From an uncultured Megasphaera sp. (GTDB lineage Bacteria; Bacillota; Negativicutes; Veillonellales; Megasphaeraceae): a DNA stretch of 5,308 nt. A program made the position numbers and the translations under genes. The stretch's first letter is position 1. Each line of letters starts with the position of its first letter. Location of the stretch: positions 1 through 5,308 of the forward strand of contig CALBLM010000381.1 of the NCBI GenBank assembly GCA_937895695.1. Direction: 5' to 3'. This document shows, piece after piece, positions 1 through 4,950 of this stretch. The notes beneath the pieces are model-generated. The model worked only from the letters and a program-made list of their open reading frames with translations, was not told where the DNA came from and made no database searches.

Positions 1-2344
1 GCTTAGCCGCGTTCTCGCTAACCCTATTCAACTGAGCCACATTGACAGCATCTGTATCCTCTTTGCCTTCAGCAACATTCTGAATTTTACCATCTTTATT
101 GAATGTATTTTTATTGACTGTGATATTACCGTCAGCAAAGCTAATGTTGCCGTCTCCTGCACCGCTAATAGATGTGATACCTTTTAATTCTTTATTCAAG
201 GACAAACCATCTGCATCAACAGCAAGATTTTGTTCACCGTCTTTTAATTTGACGTTTATCTTCTTCTCTGTGATAGAAATACCATTGCCTGCTTCCAATT
301 TGACGCCAGCAATTTGGTCTTTGACATACGTAACGTTTGTTACAGAGTTATCATTGTTTTCATCCACCTTCGTGACATAAGCATTGTTCGTCGTTACACT
401 CGTAAGGTCTTTTAAATCTTTATTCAGCGTAACGCTGACATTTTTATCTGTATTACTGATAGTAATATTGCTATCTCCTGTAAAGTTGACCGTATTTCCT
501 GGGGCTACGTTAGTTGCTGTACCGTTGCCTGTCGACAAGTTCCAGCCTTTATTGGCTGTTTCTTTTACATCATTTAAATTTTGATTCAATTTTCCAATCG
601 CAGTCGTTGTCGTATCTTTATCTGTAATATCGCCTTTTTCTACTGTACTATACTTTAAATCGCCAACTTTATTGTTTACATTGTTTACTGCATCTACTAC
701 AGTAGTGTCGCCCTCTTTATTTTTAATATCATCAGCGATCCATTTAGTGTTACCTACATATCCAACATTTGTAACTGAGTTGCCATTTAATTGATCAACA
801 TACGATACATAAGCATAATTTGTCGTTACACTCTGTAAATCACTTAAGTATCTATTCAACTTAACCGTGAATCCACCATTTCCATCATTTAGAACGCCAA
901 TATTTCCATCAGAAAAATGCGCATCTTTATCAGCATTTCCTTTAATATGTAACGTTTCCGTTAGTTTCTTGGTAATCGGTTCTGAATTATAATGGTCGAG
1001 CTCATCGCCTTGGAACGTCAAGCCAAGGTCGCGCACTTGTTTGAGCTGGGCTACGTTGACAGCATCCGTATCTTGTGTACCGGCTGCTACGTTGGTAATC
1101 TGACGCGTTGCACCTTGTACACCACCGATAGATAATGCCCCTTTCGTCGATGTCCAAGTAGAATCTGTTGTATTCTTAGTAGAATCATTCAAAACAAGGT
1201 CATATCCGGCTTGTCCGGCTCCTGTCAAAGATTGCGAATCACTACCCAAGGCAATCCCATCGTCTACTCCGGCAACGGATCCTTTACCTATAGCAATCCC
1301 ATTTTTAATGTCTGTATATGCATCAATAACTTCACCACCTGGTAGCATGACGTGAGAACCCATACCACCAACAATCCCACCAGCTGCTGCAAATGTATTC
1401 TCTCCAAAGGCCTGTGAATCTTTGCCGAGTGCAACAGCATTTTTACCCCATGCTTTTGTGTTATCTCCCAAGGCAACAGCATTATCTGTATGTACTAATG
1501 CCGCATTGGTACTATGCAAGGATTTGGATGACGGATCATCATTCCCCCCTTTGTTGCCATATACGACAGCCACATCTTCTGTTTTTGCCAAACCAGATGC
1601 GGAAATCGTCATTTCGCCGTCACCATTTGTTGTTACCTTAATATTGTCTCCTTCTTTAAAATTAACCTTGCCGTCTTTGGCTTTGACATCGGTGCCATTC
1701 GCCTGTGCTGTCCAGCCATCACTTCCCGCAGCAATGCCTGATAAGTCAATATCTACAGTGCTATCCTGTTGATTGCCATAGGCATCTTTCTTGGTCAGCG
1801 TTAATTTTTTTGTATCTGCATCATATGAACCATCAGTAATAGTATAATCATGAACCGTTCCATAGTTTGTTTCGCCACTGCTATTGGTATAGTATAAATT
1901 TCCTTTTTCATCAAATCGTACGCCTTGAATCGTCTTGGAAAGATCAACTGTAGCTCCAGTACTGGTTTTAATCGTTTCTGCTGTAATCGTTTTGACAGCA
2001 ATGTTTTCAGCCAATTTAAGCTGAAGTCCCATAGAACCATTTTGCGAAAACAAAATATTATTATCCGCACTCGAAAGACCTTTTAAGTTGTTTAATTCAA
2101 CTTTATCGGAATATCCTTCATCAGGAACTACTTTAGGATCTCCAACTTTGTCTGCAAACACAGTCGTTCCACCTAAAGGCATAACGAACACGCCCATGAC
2201 GATAGCTGCTACAGCTGCCATTGTTTTCATTTCCGTACATTTCGAGTGGCCGCCGGCACTTTTGGTCTGTCCCTTGGCAAATTCCGATGCTACAACATAG
2301 CAATTTCTCGCTTTATTCCATACTACTTTGTATATTTTATTCAT
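1..2344 (-). CDS. Trimeric autotransporter adhesin (YadA/Hia type), N-terminal 781 residues; 3' end outside window
   Basis: The reading frame is open without a stop from the ATG at 2344 to the left edge, so the C-terminal stalk and the outer-membrane beta-barrel anchor are not seen. Residues 1-24 (MNKIYKVVWNKARNCYVV...) are a classic ESPR extended signal peptide. A hydrophobic stretch follows at about 42-58, with likely cleavage after VFA (residue 64). Left-handed beta-roll head repeats lie at about 286-320 (NAVALGDNTKAWGKNAVALG) and 348-372 (NGIAIG...DGIALGSDSQ). YadA-type necks end in DTDAVNVAQL at about 405-437 and 748-775. Trp-ring/GIN-like modules start at GW 210-211 and GW 600-601. The start is supported by GAAAGGAAA (2361-2353), about 9-10 bases upstream. 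The family forms surface homotrimers that bind host or bacterial partners; the ligand here cannot be inferred. It lies 35 bases after the zinc-finger gene, probably in the same transcript. The family and frame are certain; full length is unknown. Confidence 0.96.
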   Translation of the reverse strand, partial: MNKIYKVVWNKARNCYVVASEFAKGQTKSAGGHSKCTEMKTMAAVAAIVMGVFVMPLGGTTVFADKVGDPKVVPDEGYSDKVELNNLKGLSSADNNILFSQNGSMGLQLKLAENIAVKTITAETIKTSTGATVDLSKTIQGVRFDEKGNLYYTNSSGETNYGTVHDYTITDGSYDADTKKLTLTKKDAYGNQQDSTVDIDLSGIAAGSDGWTAQANGTDVKAKDGKVNFKEGDNIKVTTNGDGEMTISASGLAKTEDVAVVYGNKGGNDDPSSKSLHSTNAALVHTDNAVALGDNTKAWGKNAVALGKDSQAFGENTFAAAGGIVGGMGSHVMLPGGEVIDAYTDIKNGIAIGKGSVAGVDDGIALGSDSQSLTGAGQAGYDLVLNDSTKNTTDSTWTSTKGALSIGGVQGATRQITNVAAGTQDTDAVNVAQLKQVRDLGLTFQGDELDHYNSEPITKKLTETLHIKGNADKDAHFSDGNIGVLNDGNGGFTVKLNRYLSDLQSVTTNYAYVSYVDQLNGNSVTNVGYVGNTKWIADDIKNKEGDTTVVDAVNNVNNKVGDLKYSTVEKGDITDKDTTTTAIGKLNQNLNDVKETANKGWNLSTGNGTATNVAPGNTVNFTGDSNITISNTDKNVSVTLNKDLKDLTSVTTNNAYVTKVDENNDNSVTNVTYVKDQIAGVKLEAGNGISITEKKINVKLKDGEQNLAVDADGLSLNKELKGITSISGAGDGNISFADGNITVNKNTFNKDGKIQNVAEGKEDTDAVNVAQLNRVSENAAK
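20..103 (-). repeat. YadA neck motif, copy 2
   Basis: Residues about 748-775: FNKDGKIQNVAEGKEDTDAV followed by NVAQLNRV. It shares the exact core DTDAVNVAQL with copy 1. A second neck this far downstream shows that the protein alternates stalk and neck segments, so a substantial stalk and the membrane anchor probably lie beyond position 1. Confidence 0.8.
305..433 (-). repeat. Adhesin internal repeat, copy B (residues 638-680)
   Basis: Partner of the repeat at 737-865. Shared signatures are SVTTN, AYV, VD and NSVTNV.YV at identical spacing. It follows directly on the second GW module (residues 600-640), so the two together probably form one repeating stalk unit. Confidence 0.75.
737..865 (-). 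repeat. Adhesin internal repeat, copy A (residues 494-536)
   Basis: This copy carries a SVTTNYAYVSYVD core, then NGNSVTNVGYV. It aligns without gaps to copy B at 305-433 (SVTTNNAYVTKVD, then NDNSVTNVTYV). The same four-part order is kept in each copy: VxLN, L..L.SVTTN, AYV..VD and NSVTNV.YV. It looks like a duplicated stalk or linker module whose copies have diverged. Confidence 0.75.
1034..1132 (-). repeat. YadA neck motif, copy 1
   Basis: Residues about 405-437: SIGG, then RQITNVAAGTQDTDAVNVAQ and LKQV. This is the canonical neck that joins a beta-roll head to the coiled-coil stalk. The DTDAVNVAQL core is repeated exactly in copy 2 near the left edge. Confidence 0.85.
1229..1507 (-). other. 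YadA-like head region of the adhesin
   Basis: Residues about 280-372. The segment has alternating short motifs of the form NAVALG, NGIAIG and DGIALG, each followed by a polar turn (DNTKAWG, KDSQAFG, KGSVAGV). This pattern builds the left-handed parallel beta-roll of YadA-family heads. A glycine-rich interruption (GGIVGGMGSHVMLPGGE, about 322-338) splits the repeats into two blocks and could form a loop on the head surface. The head is short compared with many family members, and further heads may lie beyond the window. Confidence 0.75.
2153..2344 (-). other. ESPR extended signal peptide coding segment of the adhesin
   Basis: Residues 1-64 of the adhesin. The charged and aromatic n-region MNKIYKVVWNKARNCYVVAS matches the extended signal peptide region found on large autotransporters and two-partner exoproteins of outer-membrane bacteria. 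It is followed by a linker, a hydrophobic core (MAAVAAIVMGVFVMPLGG) and an A-x-A-like site (VFA before D65). In the family this region slows or modulates Sec-dependent export. The cleavage position is my estimate. Confidence 0.85.
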
Positions 2345-2379
2345 ATAGATCGTTTCCTTTCTGCATATATATGTTTTTC

Positions 2380-2799
2380 TTACGATTTTTGTTCAAGTAA
2401 AATCTTGCGGTTTCGGTTAAACCAGCGTTTTCGGCAGGTATCACTGCAAAAGGATCGACGCCGGTCTTTTGGTTCTGTCACGACGACGACTTTGCCGCAT
2501 TCCCGACAGGTAAATTCCCGATGGACAGACACGGAACTGACATGTTCCGGATGTTTCCAATACAGTTTTTCGCAGTGTTGACAACAAAACTTGGTTCGGC
2601 AATCCCTAAGCTCGGTAACGCGTACTCGCCTGCCGCATTGCAGACACGTAAATTCTCGTATGGTCGGCGCATAGACCGGTCCTTCTATCCGATTATCATT
2701 GATACCATGATGGTTTGCATACCGCCTGCACGTATAGCTGCAATATCGCTGGGTACGACGAGTAGGTGTAAATTCTTTGCCGCAAACAGCACATTTCAT
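2380..2799 (-). CDS. Three-module cysteine-rich zinc-finger protein, hypothetical, 139 aa
   Basis: I do not recognise a named family. The protein has three modules of pattern CxxC...CxxxC: C3/C6 with C20/C24, C52/C55 with C72/C76, and C98/C101 with C118/C122. Modules 2 and 3 are clear duplicates (REFTC..CG.....TE..D.R..FC...C). Each module could bind one zinc in a treble-clef or zinc-ribbon fold. The chain is rich in Arg and Lys with no signal peptide or membrane segment, so a cytoplasmic nucleic-acid-binding role is plausible but inferred. The ATG at 2799 follows AAGG (2806-2803) at about 3 bases, a mediocre site. The leader ORF ends 18 bases upstream, which would suit coupled translation. 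The adhesin starts 35 bases downstream, suggesting a shared transcript. It could be a regulator of the adhesin or an unrelated passenger. Confidence 0.85.
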   Translation of the reverse strand: MKCAVCGKEFTPTRRTQRYCSYTCRRYANHHGINDNRIEGPVYAPTIREFTCLQCGRRVRVTELRDCRTKFCCQHCEKLYWKHPEHVSSVSVHREFTCRECGKVVVVTEPKDRRRSFCSDTCRKRWFNRNRKILLEQKS

Positions 2800-2811
2800 A
2801 AGACCTTCATG

Positions 2812-2855
2812 TTCCTGTCACCTGTAATACGACGAACAATCTATACGGACAGGAA
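2812..2855 (-). promoter_or_regulatory. Second inverted repeat just upstream of the zinc-finger gene start
   Basis: TTCCTGTC (2855-2848) and GACAGGAA (2819-2812) form a perfect 8-bp stem with a 28-base loop on the minus strand. The stem ends 5 bases before the AAGG ribosome site of the gene starting at 2799. It overlaps the leader ORF stop codon. It could modulate initiation or pair alternatively with the terminator arms, since CTGTCC in its first arm complements GGACAG of the terminator. There is no U tract, so it is not a terminator. Confidence 0.45.
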
Positions 2856-3087
2856 ACGCAGCGAAATCAAGGCATGCCAAAAAGGACAGTATATGCCCAC
2901 ACTGTCCTCTATCATATCTATATGAAACAAGGCGCACGATGTCCTGTGTTTGTTTTTGTATTTGTCTATCTATACGATAAGAGCATGTATAAAGATCCCC
3001 CCCCCCTGTATATTGTTGCCTTGTCATTGCGTCGTTACCATGCCGCATGATGATTCCAAACGATTGCACGTGTTGAACAGGATACAT
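2818..3087 (-). CDS. Candidate phase-variable leader ORF, 89 aa, function unknown
   Basis: The ATG at 3087 is preceded by GGGAGGTGA (3101-3093), almost the full complement of the 16S 3' end at good spacing, so translation is likely. The product (MYPVQHVQSFGIIMRHGNDA at its N-terminus) resembles nothing I know, with no signal peptide or clear domain; four Cys fall in its second half. A run of ten G covers codons 28-30 and the first base of codon 31. In the present frame the ORF continues to TGA at 2820-2818, 18 bases before the zinc-finger gene. Loss of one G gives TAG at 2972-2970 and gain of one gives TAG at 2968-2966. The ORF contains a terminator-like hairpin, so it may act as a leader whose translation controls read-through rather than as a working protein. 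A roughly 60-codon open tail has about a 6% chance in random sequence, so the second half may be fortuitous. Confidence 0.5.
   Translation of the reverse strand: MYPVQHVQSFGIIMRHGNDAMTRQQYTGGGDLYTCSYRIDRQIQKQTQDIVRLVSYRYDRGQCGHILSFLACLDFAAFPVRIDCSSYYR
2879..2908 (-). terminator. Intrinsic terminator-like hairpin inside the leader (candidate attenuator)
   Basis: On the minus strand AGGACAGT (2908-2901) pairs perfectly with ACTGTCCT (2890-2883) around a 10-base loop. The stem is followed at once by a U run (five T counting the last stem base, 2883-2879). The U run is present only on the minus strand, so the signal points toward the zinc-finger and adhesin genes. It sits inside the leader ORF and upstream of two genes, where an ordinary end-of-operon terminator would not be expected. 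That makes it an attenuator candidate. The stem is short, with half its pairs A-U, so efficiency may be partial. Confidence 0.65.
2997..3006 (-). repeat. Homopolymer of 10 G on the coding strand (10 C on plus)
   Basis: Ten uninterrupted C on the plus strand, G on the transcribed-sense minus strand, lie inside the leader ORF and upstream of the zinc-finger and adhesin genes. G/C tracts of this length are typical slipped-strand phase-variation switches. The Moraxella UspA1 adhesin is known to have a variable poly-G tract in its upstream region. It is the longest homopolymer I noticed in the window. The true length may differ between cells or be misread by sequencing. Confidence 0.9.
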
Positions 3088-3093
3088 ATATTT

Positions 3094-3101
3094 CACCTCC
3101 C
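3094..3101 (-). promoter_or_regulatory. Very strong Shine-Dalgarno of the leader ORF
   Basis: The minus strand reads AAAGGGAGGTGAAATATATG. GGAGGTGA matches the 16S anti-Shine-Dalgarno, with the GGAGG core 8 bases before the ATG at 3087. It is the best ribosome site in the window and decides the start of the leader ORF in favour of that ATG rather than the GTG at 3096, which lies within the site itself. Confidence 0.75.
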
Positions 3102-3130
3102 TTTACGTATGTAGTACTCGTTATATATTT

Positions 3131-3139
3131 AGTATACCA
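3131..3139 (-). promoter_or_regulatory. Probable promoter (extended -10) of the leader/zinc-finger/adhesin operon
   Basis: On the minus strand TGGTATACT is an extended -10 (TG-n-TATACT). No good -35 is seen at 16-18 bases upstream, as is common with extended -10 promoters. It would start transcription near 3124 and give a 5' leader of about 35 bases to the ATG at 3087. The upstream operon ends at the terminator at 3229-3267, so a new promoter is needed here. The T-rich stretch next to it offers a second, weaker TATAAC box. Confidence 0.45.
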
Positions 3140-3187
3140 ATCCAAATTCGCTTATAAAAGGGTGGTTATATTGTATTTCATGAATCG

Positions 3188-3201
3188 TATACGTACGTAT
3201 A
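3188..3201. promoter_or_regulatory. 14-bp perfect palindrome, possible operator
   Basis: TATACGTACGTATA is a perfect 14-bp palindrome about 50 bases upstream of the proposed -10 at 3131. A related sequence, TACGTATGTA (3104-3113), with 9 of 10 bases in common with TACGTACGTA (3190-3199), lies between the promoter and the leader ORF. Paired sites on both sides of a promoter are compatible with a repressor or activator, but AT-rich palindromes also arise by chance. Confidence 0.3.
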
Positions 3202-3228
3202 TCATTGTATGTAAACAGCAAGTTCACT

Positions 3229-3270
3229 AAAAAAAAGACTATCGCTTTTTTATGCAATAGTCTTTTTCCC
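3229..3270 (-). terminator. Strong intrinsic terminator of the NusG-II/Gx operon
   Basis: AAAAAGACTAT (3232-3242) pairs with ATAGTCTTTTT (3257-3267). A further GC/GC pair closes the loop after one mismatch. On the minus strand the stem is followed by a run of up to eight T, eleven bases after the TAA of the Gx gene at 3278. It also has T's on the plus strand and may work in both directions. It separates the NusG-II/Gx operon from the adhesin operon promoter downstream. Confidence 0.9.
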
Positions 3271-3277
3271 ATGCTAG

Positions 3278-3799
3278 TTAGATACGCTGCATGCGTCGAT
3301 AAATCGGCAATTTTTGCAAATGCCGCAGGGTAATCCATGCTGTCACGCCAATGAGGATGCCTGTTCCTGTTCCGGCAATGGCCAACAATGGCAAATACAG
3401 CATAATTTTGATATTTTCAACGATAATCGATGCGATGATGACTTGGCCTAAATTGTGAAAAATACCGCCGGCAGCGCTGACGCCGAGCAAGCTGAATTTT
3501 CCTGTATTTTTTAATAATACCATCGAACCAAAGCTAAAAGCCGCACCGGCCACACTGTATAAAAAGGCATTGATACCGCCGCCAAAGGCTGTTGCCAAGA
3601 TAATACGCAGCAATAAAATGAGACATACGTCTTTTTTATGCGGCAAGGCATACAGGGCAATGACGGTAATTAAGTTTGCCAAGCCTAGTTTTGCTCCCGG
3701 CGCAATAAACGGCACTGGCAACATACCTTCTACAACATATAACACCAGTGACTGGGCTACAAATACACTTAAAATAACGAGTCGAAAGGTTTTATTCAT
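3278..3799 (-). CDS. Gx transporter family / heptaprenyl diphosphate synthase component I-like membrane protein
   Basis: A 173-aa multispanning membrane protein with about five or six hydrophobic segments. Numbering from the first possible Met (3802), it shows family hallmarks: EGMLPVPFIAPGAKLGLANL (25-44), a GGG turn (74-76), HNLGQ (116-120) and GTGTGILIG (144-152). The family is named after one component of heptaprenyl diphosphate synthase, but its proteins look like ECF-type S components; substrate and function are not known to me. Two ATGs are possible (3802 and 3799). GAGGAG (3810-3805) is only 2 bases from the first and 5 from the second, so I chose 3799. The ribosome site overlaps the TAG of the NusG-II gene, so the two are translationally coupled. 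Length is normal for the family. Confidence 0.88.
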   Translation of the reverse strand: MNKTFRLVILSVFVAQSLVLYVVEGMLPVPFIAPGAKLGLANLITVIALYALPHKKDVCLILLLRIILATAFGGGINAFLYSVAGAAFSFGSMVLLKNTGKFSLLGVSAAGGIFHNLGQVIIASIIVENIKIMLYLPLLAIAGTGTGILIGVTAWITLRHLQKLPIYRRMQRI

Positions 3800-3809
3800 C
3801 ATTACTCCT

Positions 3810-4199
3810 CTAATGAGCCGGAATAATATCCGGTTCTTCTGTTGCTGTCGAGCGAATTTCTATCATGACTTTATGGGGCAGGCATACTGTCGTTTCTCCA
3901 GGATTGCTGATAAATCCTTCTTGGACACAAATTTTGTCCGGACAGTCTGCCTCTACAATACCGATAGTCTGATCTTGTACGACGACTTTATTATATCCTT
4001 CATCCGTATGAATCGTAAATGTATCCGTTCCATGATGTTCTGATAAAGGAATTTCTTTATATACCTTGCCATGGACTTGAACGACAGCGACGGTACCGCC
4101 TTGCAATAGGTTGGCACCTGTCACAAAGGCAATCCCTTCGGGCAGCCACGACAGAACAAGCAATGCCACAATCAGGATGATATCCCATTTTTTTATCAT
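3810..4199 (-). CDS. NusG domain II-containing protein, membrane-anchored, 129 aa
   Basis: One N-terminal transmembrane segment (about residues 7-27) is followed by a single extracytoplasmic domain. Its signature is ADCPDKICVQEG (84-95), then the second half ETTVCLPHKVMIEI (102-115) with C86, C91 and C106. This is the NusG domain II family, which is not the transcription factor NusG despite the name. The three conserved cysteines outside the membrane suggest a redox or cofactor role, but the function is not established. AAGGAG lies 6 bases before the ATG at 4199. In many Firmicutes such genes sit directly before a Gx-family membrane gene, as here, and the pair is often near flavin or quinone genes. 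I recall a similar pair (EetA/EetB) in flavin-based extracellular electron transfer loci, but I cannot verify this. Confidence 0.9.
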   Translation of the reverse strand: MIKKWDIILIVALLVLSWLPEGIAFVTGANLLQGGTVAVVQVHGKVYKEIPLSEHHGTDTFTIHTDEGYNKVVVQDQTIGIVEADCPDKICVQEGFISNPGETTVCLPHKVMIEIRSTATEEPDIIPAH

Positions 4200-4229
4200 A
4201 TGATACTCCTTCTTTCACGGTCTGTTATG

Positions 4230-4238
4230 ATTATATCA
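4230..4238 (-). promoter_or_regulatory. Promoter (extended -10) of the NusG-II/Gx operon
   Basis: On the minus strand TGATATAAT contains a consensus TATAAT with an upstream TG, about 30 bases before the ATG at 4199. The -35 region is only T-rich (TTTCTT at 17 bases). It lies back to back with the plus-strand promoter at 4243-4251. Confidence 0.6.
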
Positions 4239-4242
4239 TATT

Positions 4243-4251
4243 TGGTATAAT
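4243..4251 (+). promoter_or_regulatory. Promoter (extended -10) of the TPR lipoprotein gene
   Basis: TGGTATAAT is a consensus TATAAT with an extended TG, about 30 bases before the ATG at 4282. No clear TTGACA is present at 17 bases (TGTTAT). Its -10 and the divergent -10 at 4235-4230 are about 10 bases apart, so the two polymerases would compete for the same DNA. Confidence 0.65.
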
Positions 4252-4281
4252 GAAGAAAAACGATAGGCAAGGAGTGTTGTT

Positions 4282-4935
4282 ATGAAAATAAAATCGTTGT
4301 TATGCAGTTTTGCTTGTGCTATCATGCTGATACAGCTTACGGGATGTATGTCGGCATCCTCGGATACGGCGTCTCAAGCTACAACACCACAAACACAAAA
4401 AGCCCAACCGCCAACGATCCGTTCCGATTCCGAAGCACTTAGTACCCAAGGCCTGCAAGCATACCAACAGTTTGACTATGACAAGGCTATTGCACTCTAT
4501 GATAAAGCCATTACTGCCGATAGCAATAATTATAAAGCCTATTCCGGCAAGGGTATCGCCATGGCCATGCGCGGCAATGCGACGGGAAACAAAGCTGATG
4601 TTTCTTCAGGTATTGCGTATATTCAAAAATCCTTATCTCTCTATCCCGATTACGTCCCGACCTTTTACGATTTAGCCTTAGCCTGCAAAATCAACGGCCA
4701 ATATGAAGTCGCTACCCAGTATTTCCAAAAAGTGATTGATGCCGAACCGGATAATACGTGGAGTTATTATGGCATTGCAACCATGTACGGCGATAAAGGA
4801 GAGGCTAAAGAGGCCGTTGCGTATCTGAAAAAGGCCATTGCCCTCGACCCACAACCCGTTAAAGAAGCGGCGCGCACACAATCGCATTTCGACAAAATAC
4901 GCAGCAATGCTGAGTTTCAGCCGCTCGTACAGTAA
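4282..4935 (+). CDS. Tetratricopeptide-repeat lipoprotein, 217 aa
   Basis: The N-terminus is a lipoprotein signal: a short basic start (MKIK), a hydrophobic stretch and the lipobox LTGC with the lipidated Cys at residue 22. A Ser/Thr/Gln-rich linker (23-50) follows. About four TPR-like helix pairs come next, at about 51-82 (YQQFDYDKAIALYDKAITAD), 84-122 (with a short insertion, GNATGNKADVSSG), 125-157 (YEVATQYFQKVIDAEPDN) and 159-190 (EAKEAVAYLKKAIALDP). The C-terminal FDKIRSNAEFQPLV cap is a common ending for such proteins. It would be a membrane-anchored protein-interaction scaffold; the partner is unknown. AAGGAG ends 7 bases before the ATG at 4282. The gene is monocistronic, divergent from the NusG-II operon and ended by the terminator at 4951-4981. 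Confidence 0.93.
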   Translation: MKIKSLLCSFACAIMLIQLTGCMSASSDTASQATTPQTQKAQPPTIRSDSEALSTQGLQAYQQFDYDKAIALYDKAITADSNNYKAYSGKGIAMAMRGNATGNKADVSSGIAYIQKSLSLYPDYVPTFYDLALACKINGQYEVATQYFQKVIDAEPDNTWSYYGIATMYGDKGEAKEAVAYLKKAIALDPQPVKEAARTQSHFDKIRSNAEFQPLVQ

Positions 4936-4950
4936 TATGCAAGTTAAACG

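Noticed and set aside
1..865. CRISPR or tandem DNA repeat array in the left third
   Set aside because: The similarity is between protein modules of the adhesin (necks and stalk units) with diverged DNA and irregular spacing, not identical direct repeats with spacers.
99..2300. Several plus-strand open frames opposite the adhesin (for example 99-380, 384-584, 1422-1772, 2088-2300)
   Set aside because: The minus-strand adhesin frame is unbroken through all of them and has recognisable domains; the plus-strand products are hydrophobic or low-complexity antisense shadows without ribosome sites that I could credit.
2521..2925. Plus-strand 134-codon open frame opposite the zinc-finger gene
   Set aside because: It is antisense to the regularly spaced cysteine modules and shows no family features; the minus-strand frame explains the sequence.
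3088..3096. GTG at 3096 as the start of the leader ORF
   Set aside because: This GTG lies within the Shine-Dalgarno GGAGGTGA itself; the ATG at 3087 has correct spacing.
3129..3338. Minus-strand 69-codon open frame between the Gx gene and the adhesin operon
   Set aside because: It begins inside the Gx gene in another frame and runs across a strong terminator; its hydrophobic stretch comes from the A/T runs of that terminator.
3570..4043. Plus-strand 157-codon open frame opposite the Gx and NusG-II genes
   Set aside because: Both minus-strand genes have clear conserved motifs, and the plus-strand product is an antisense artefact.
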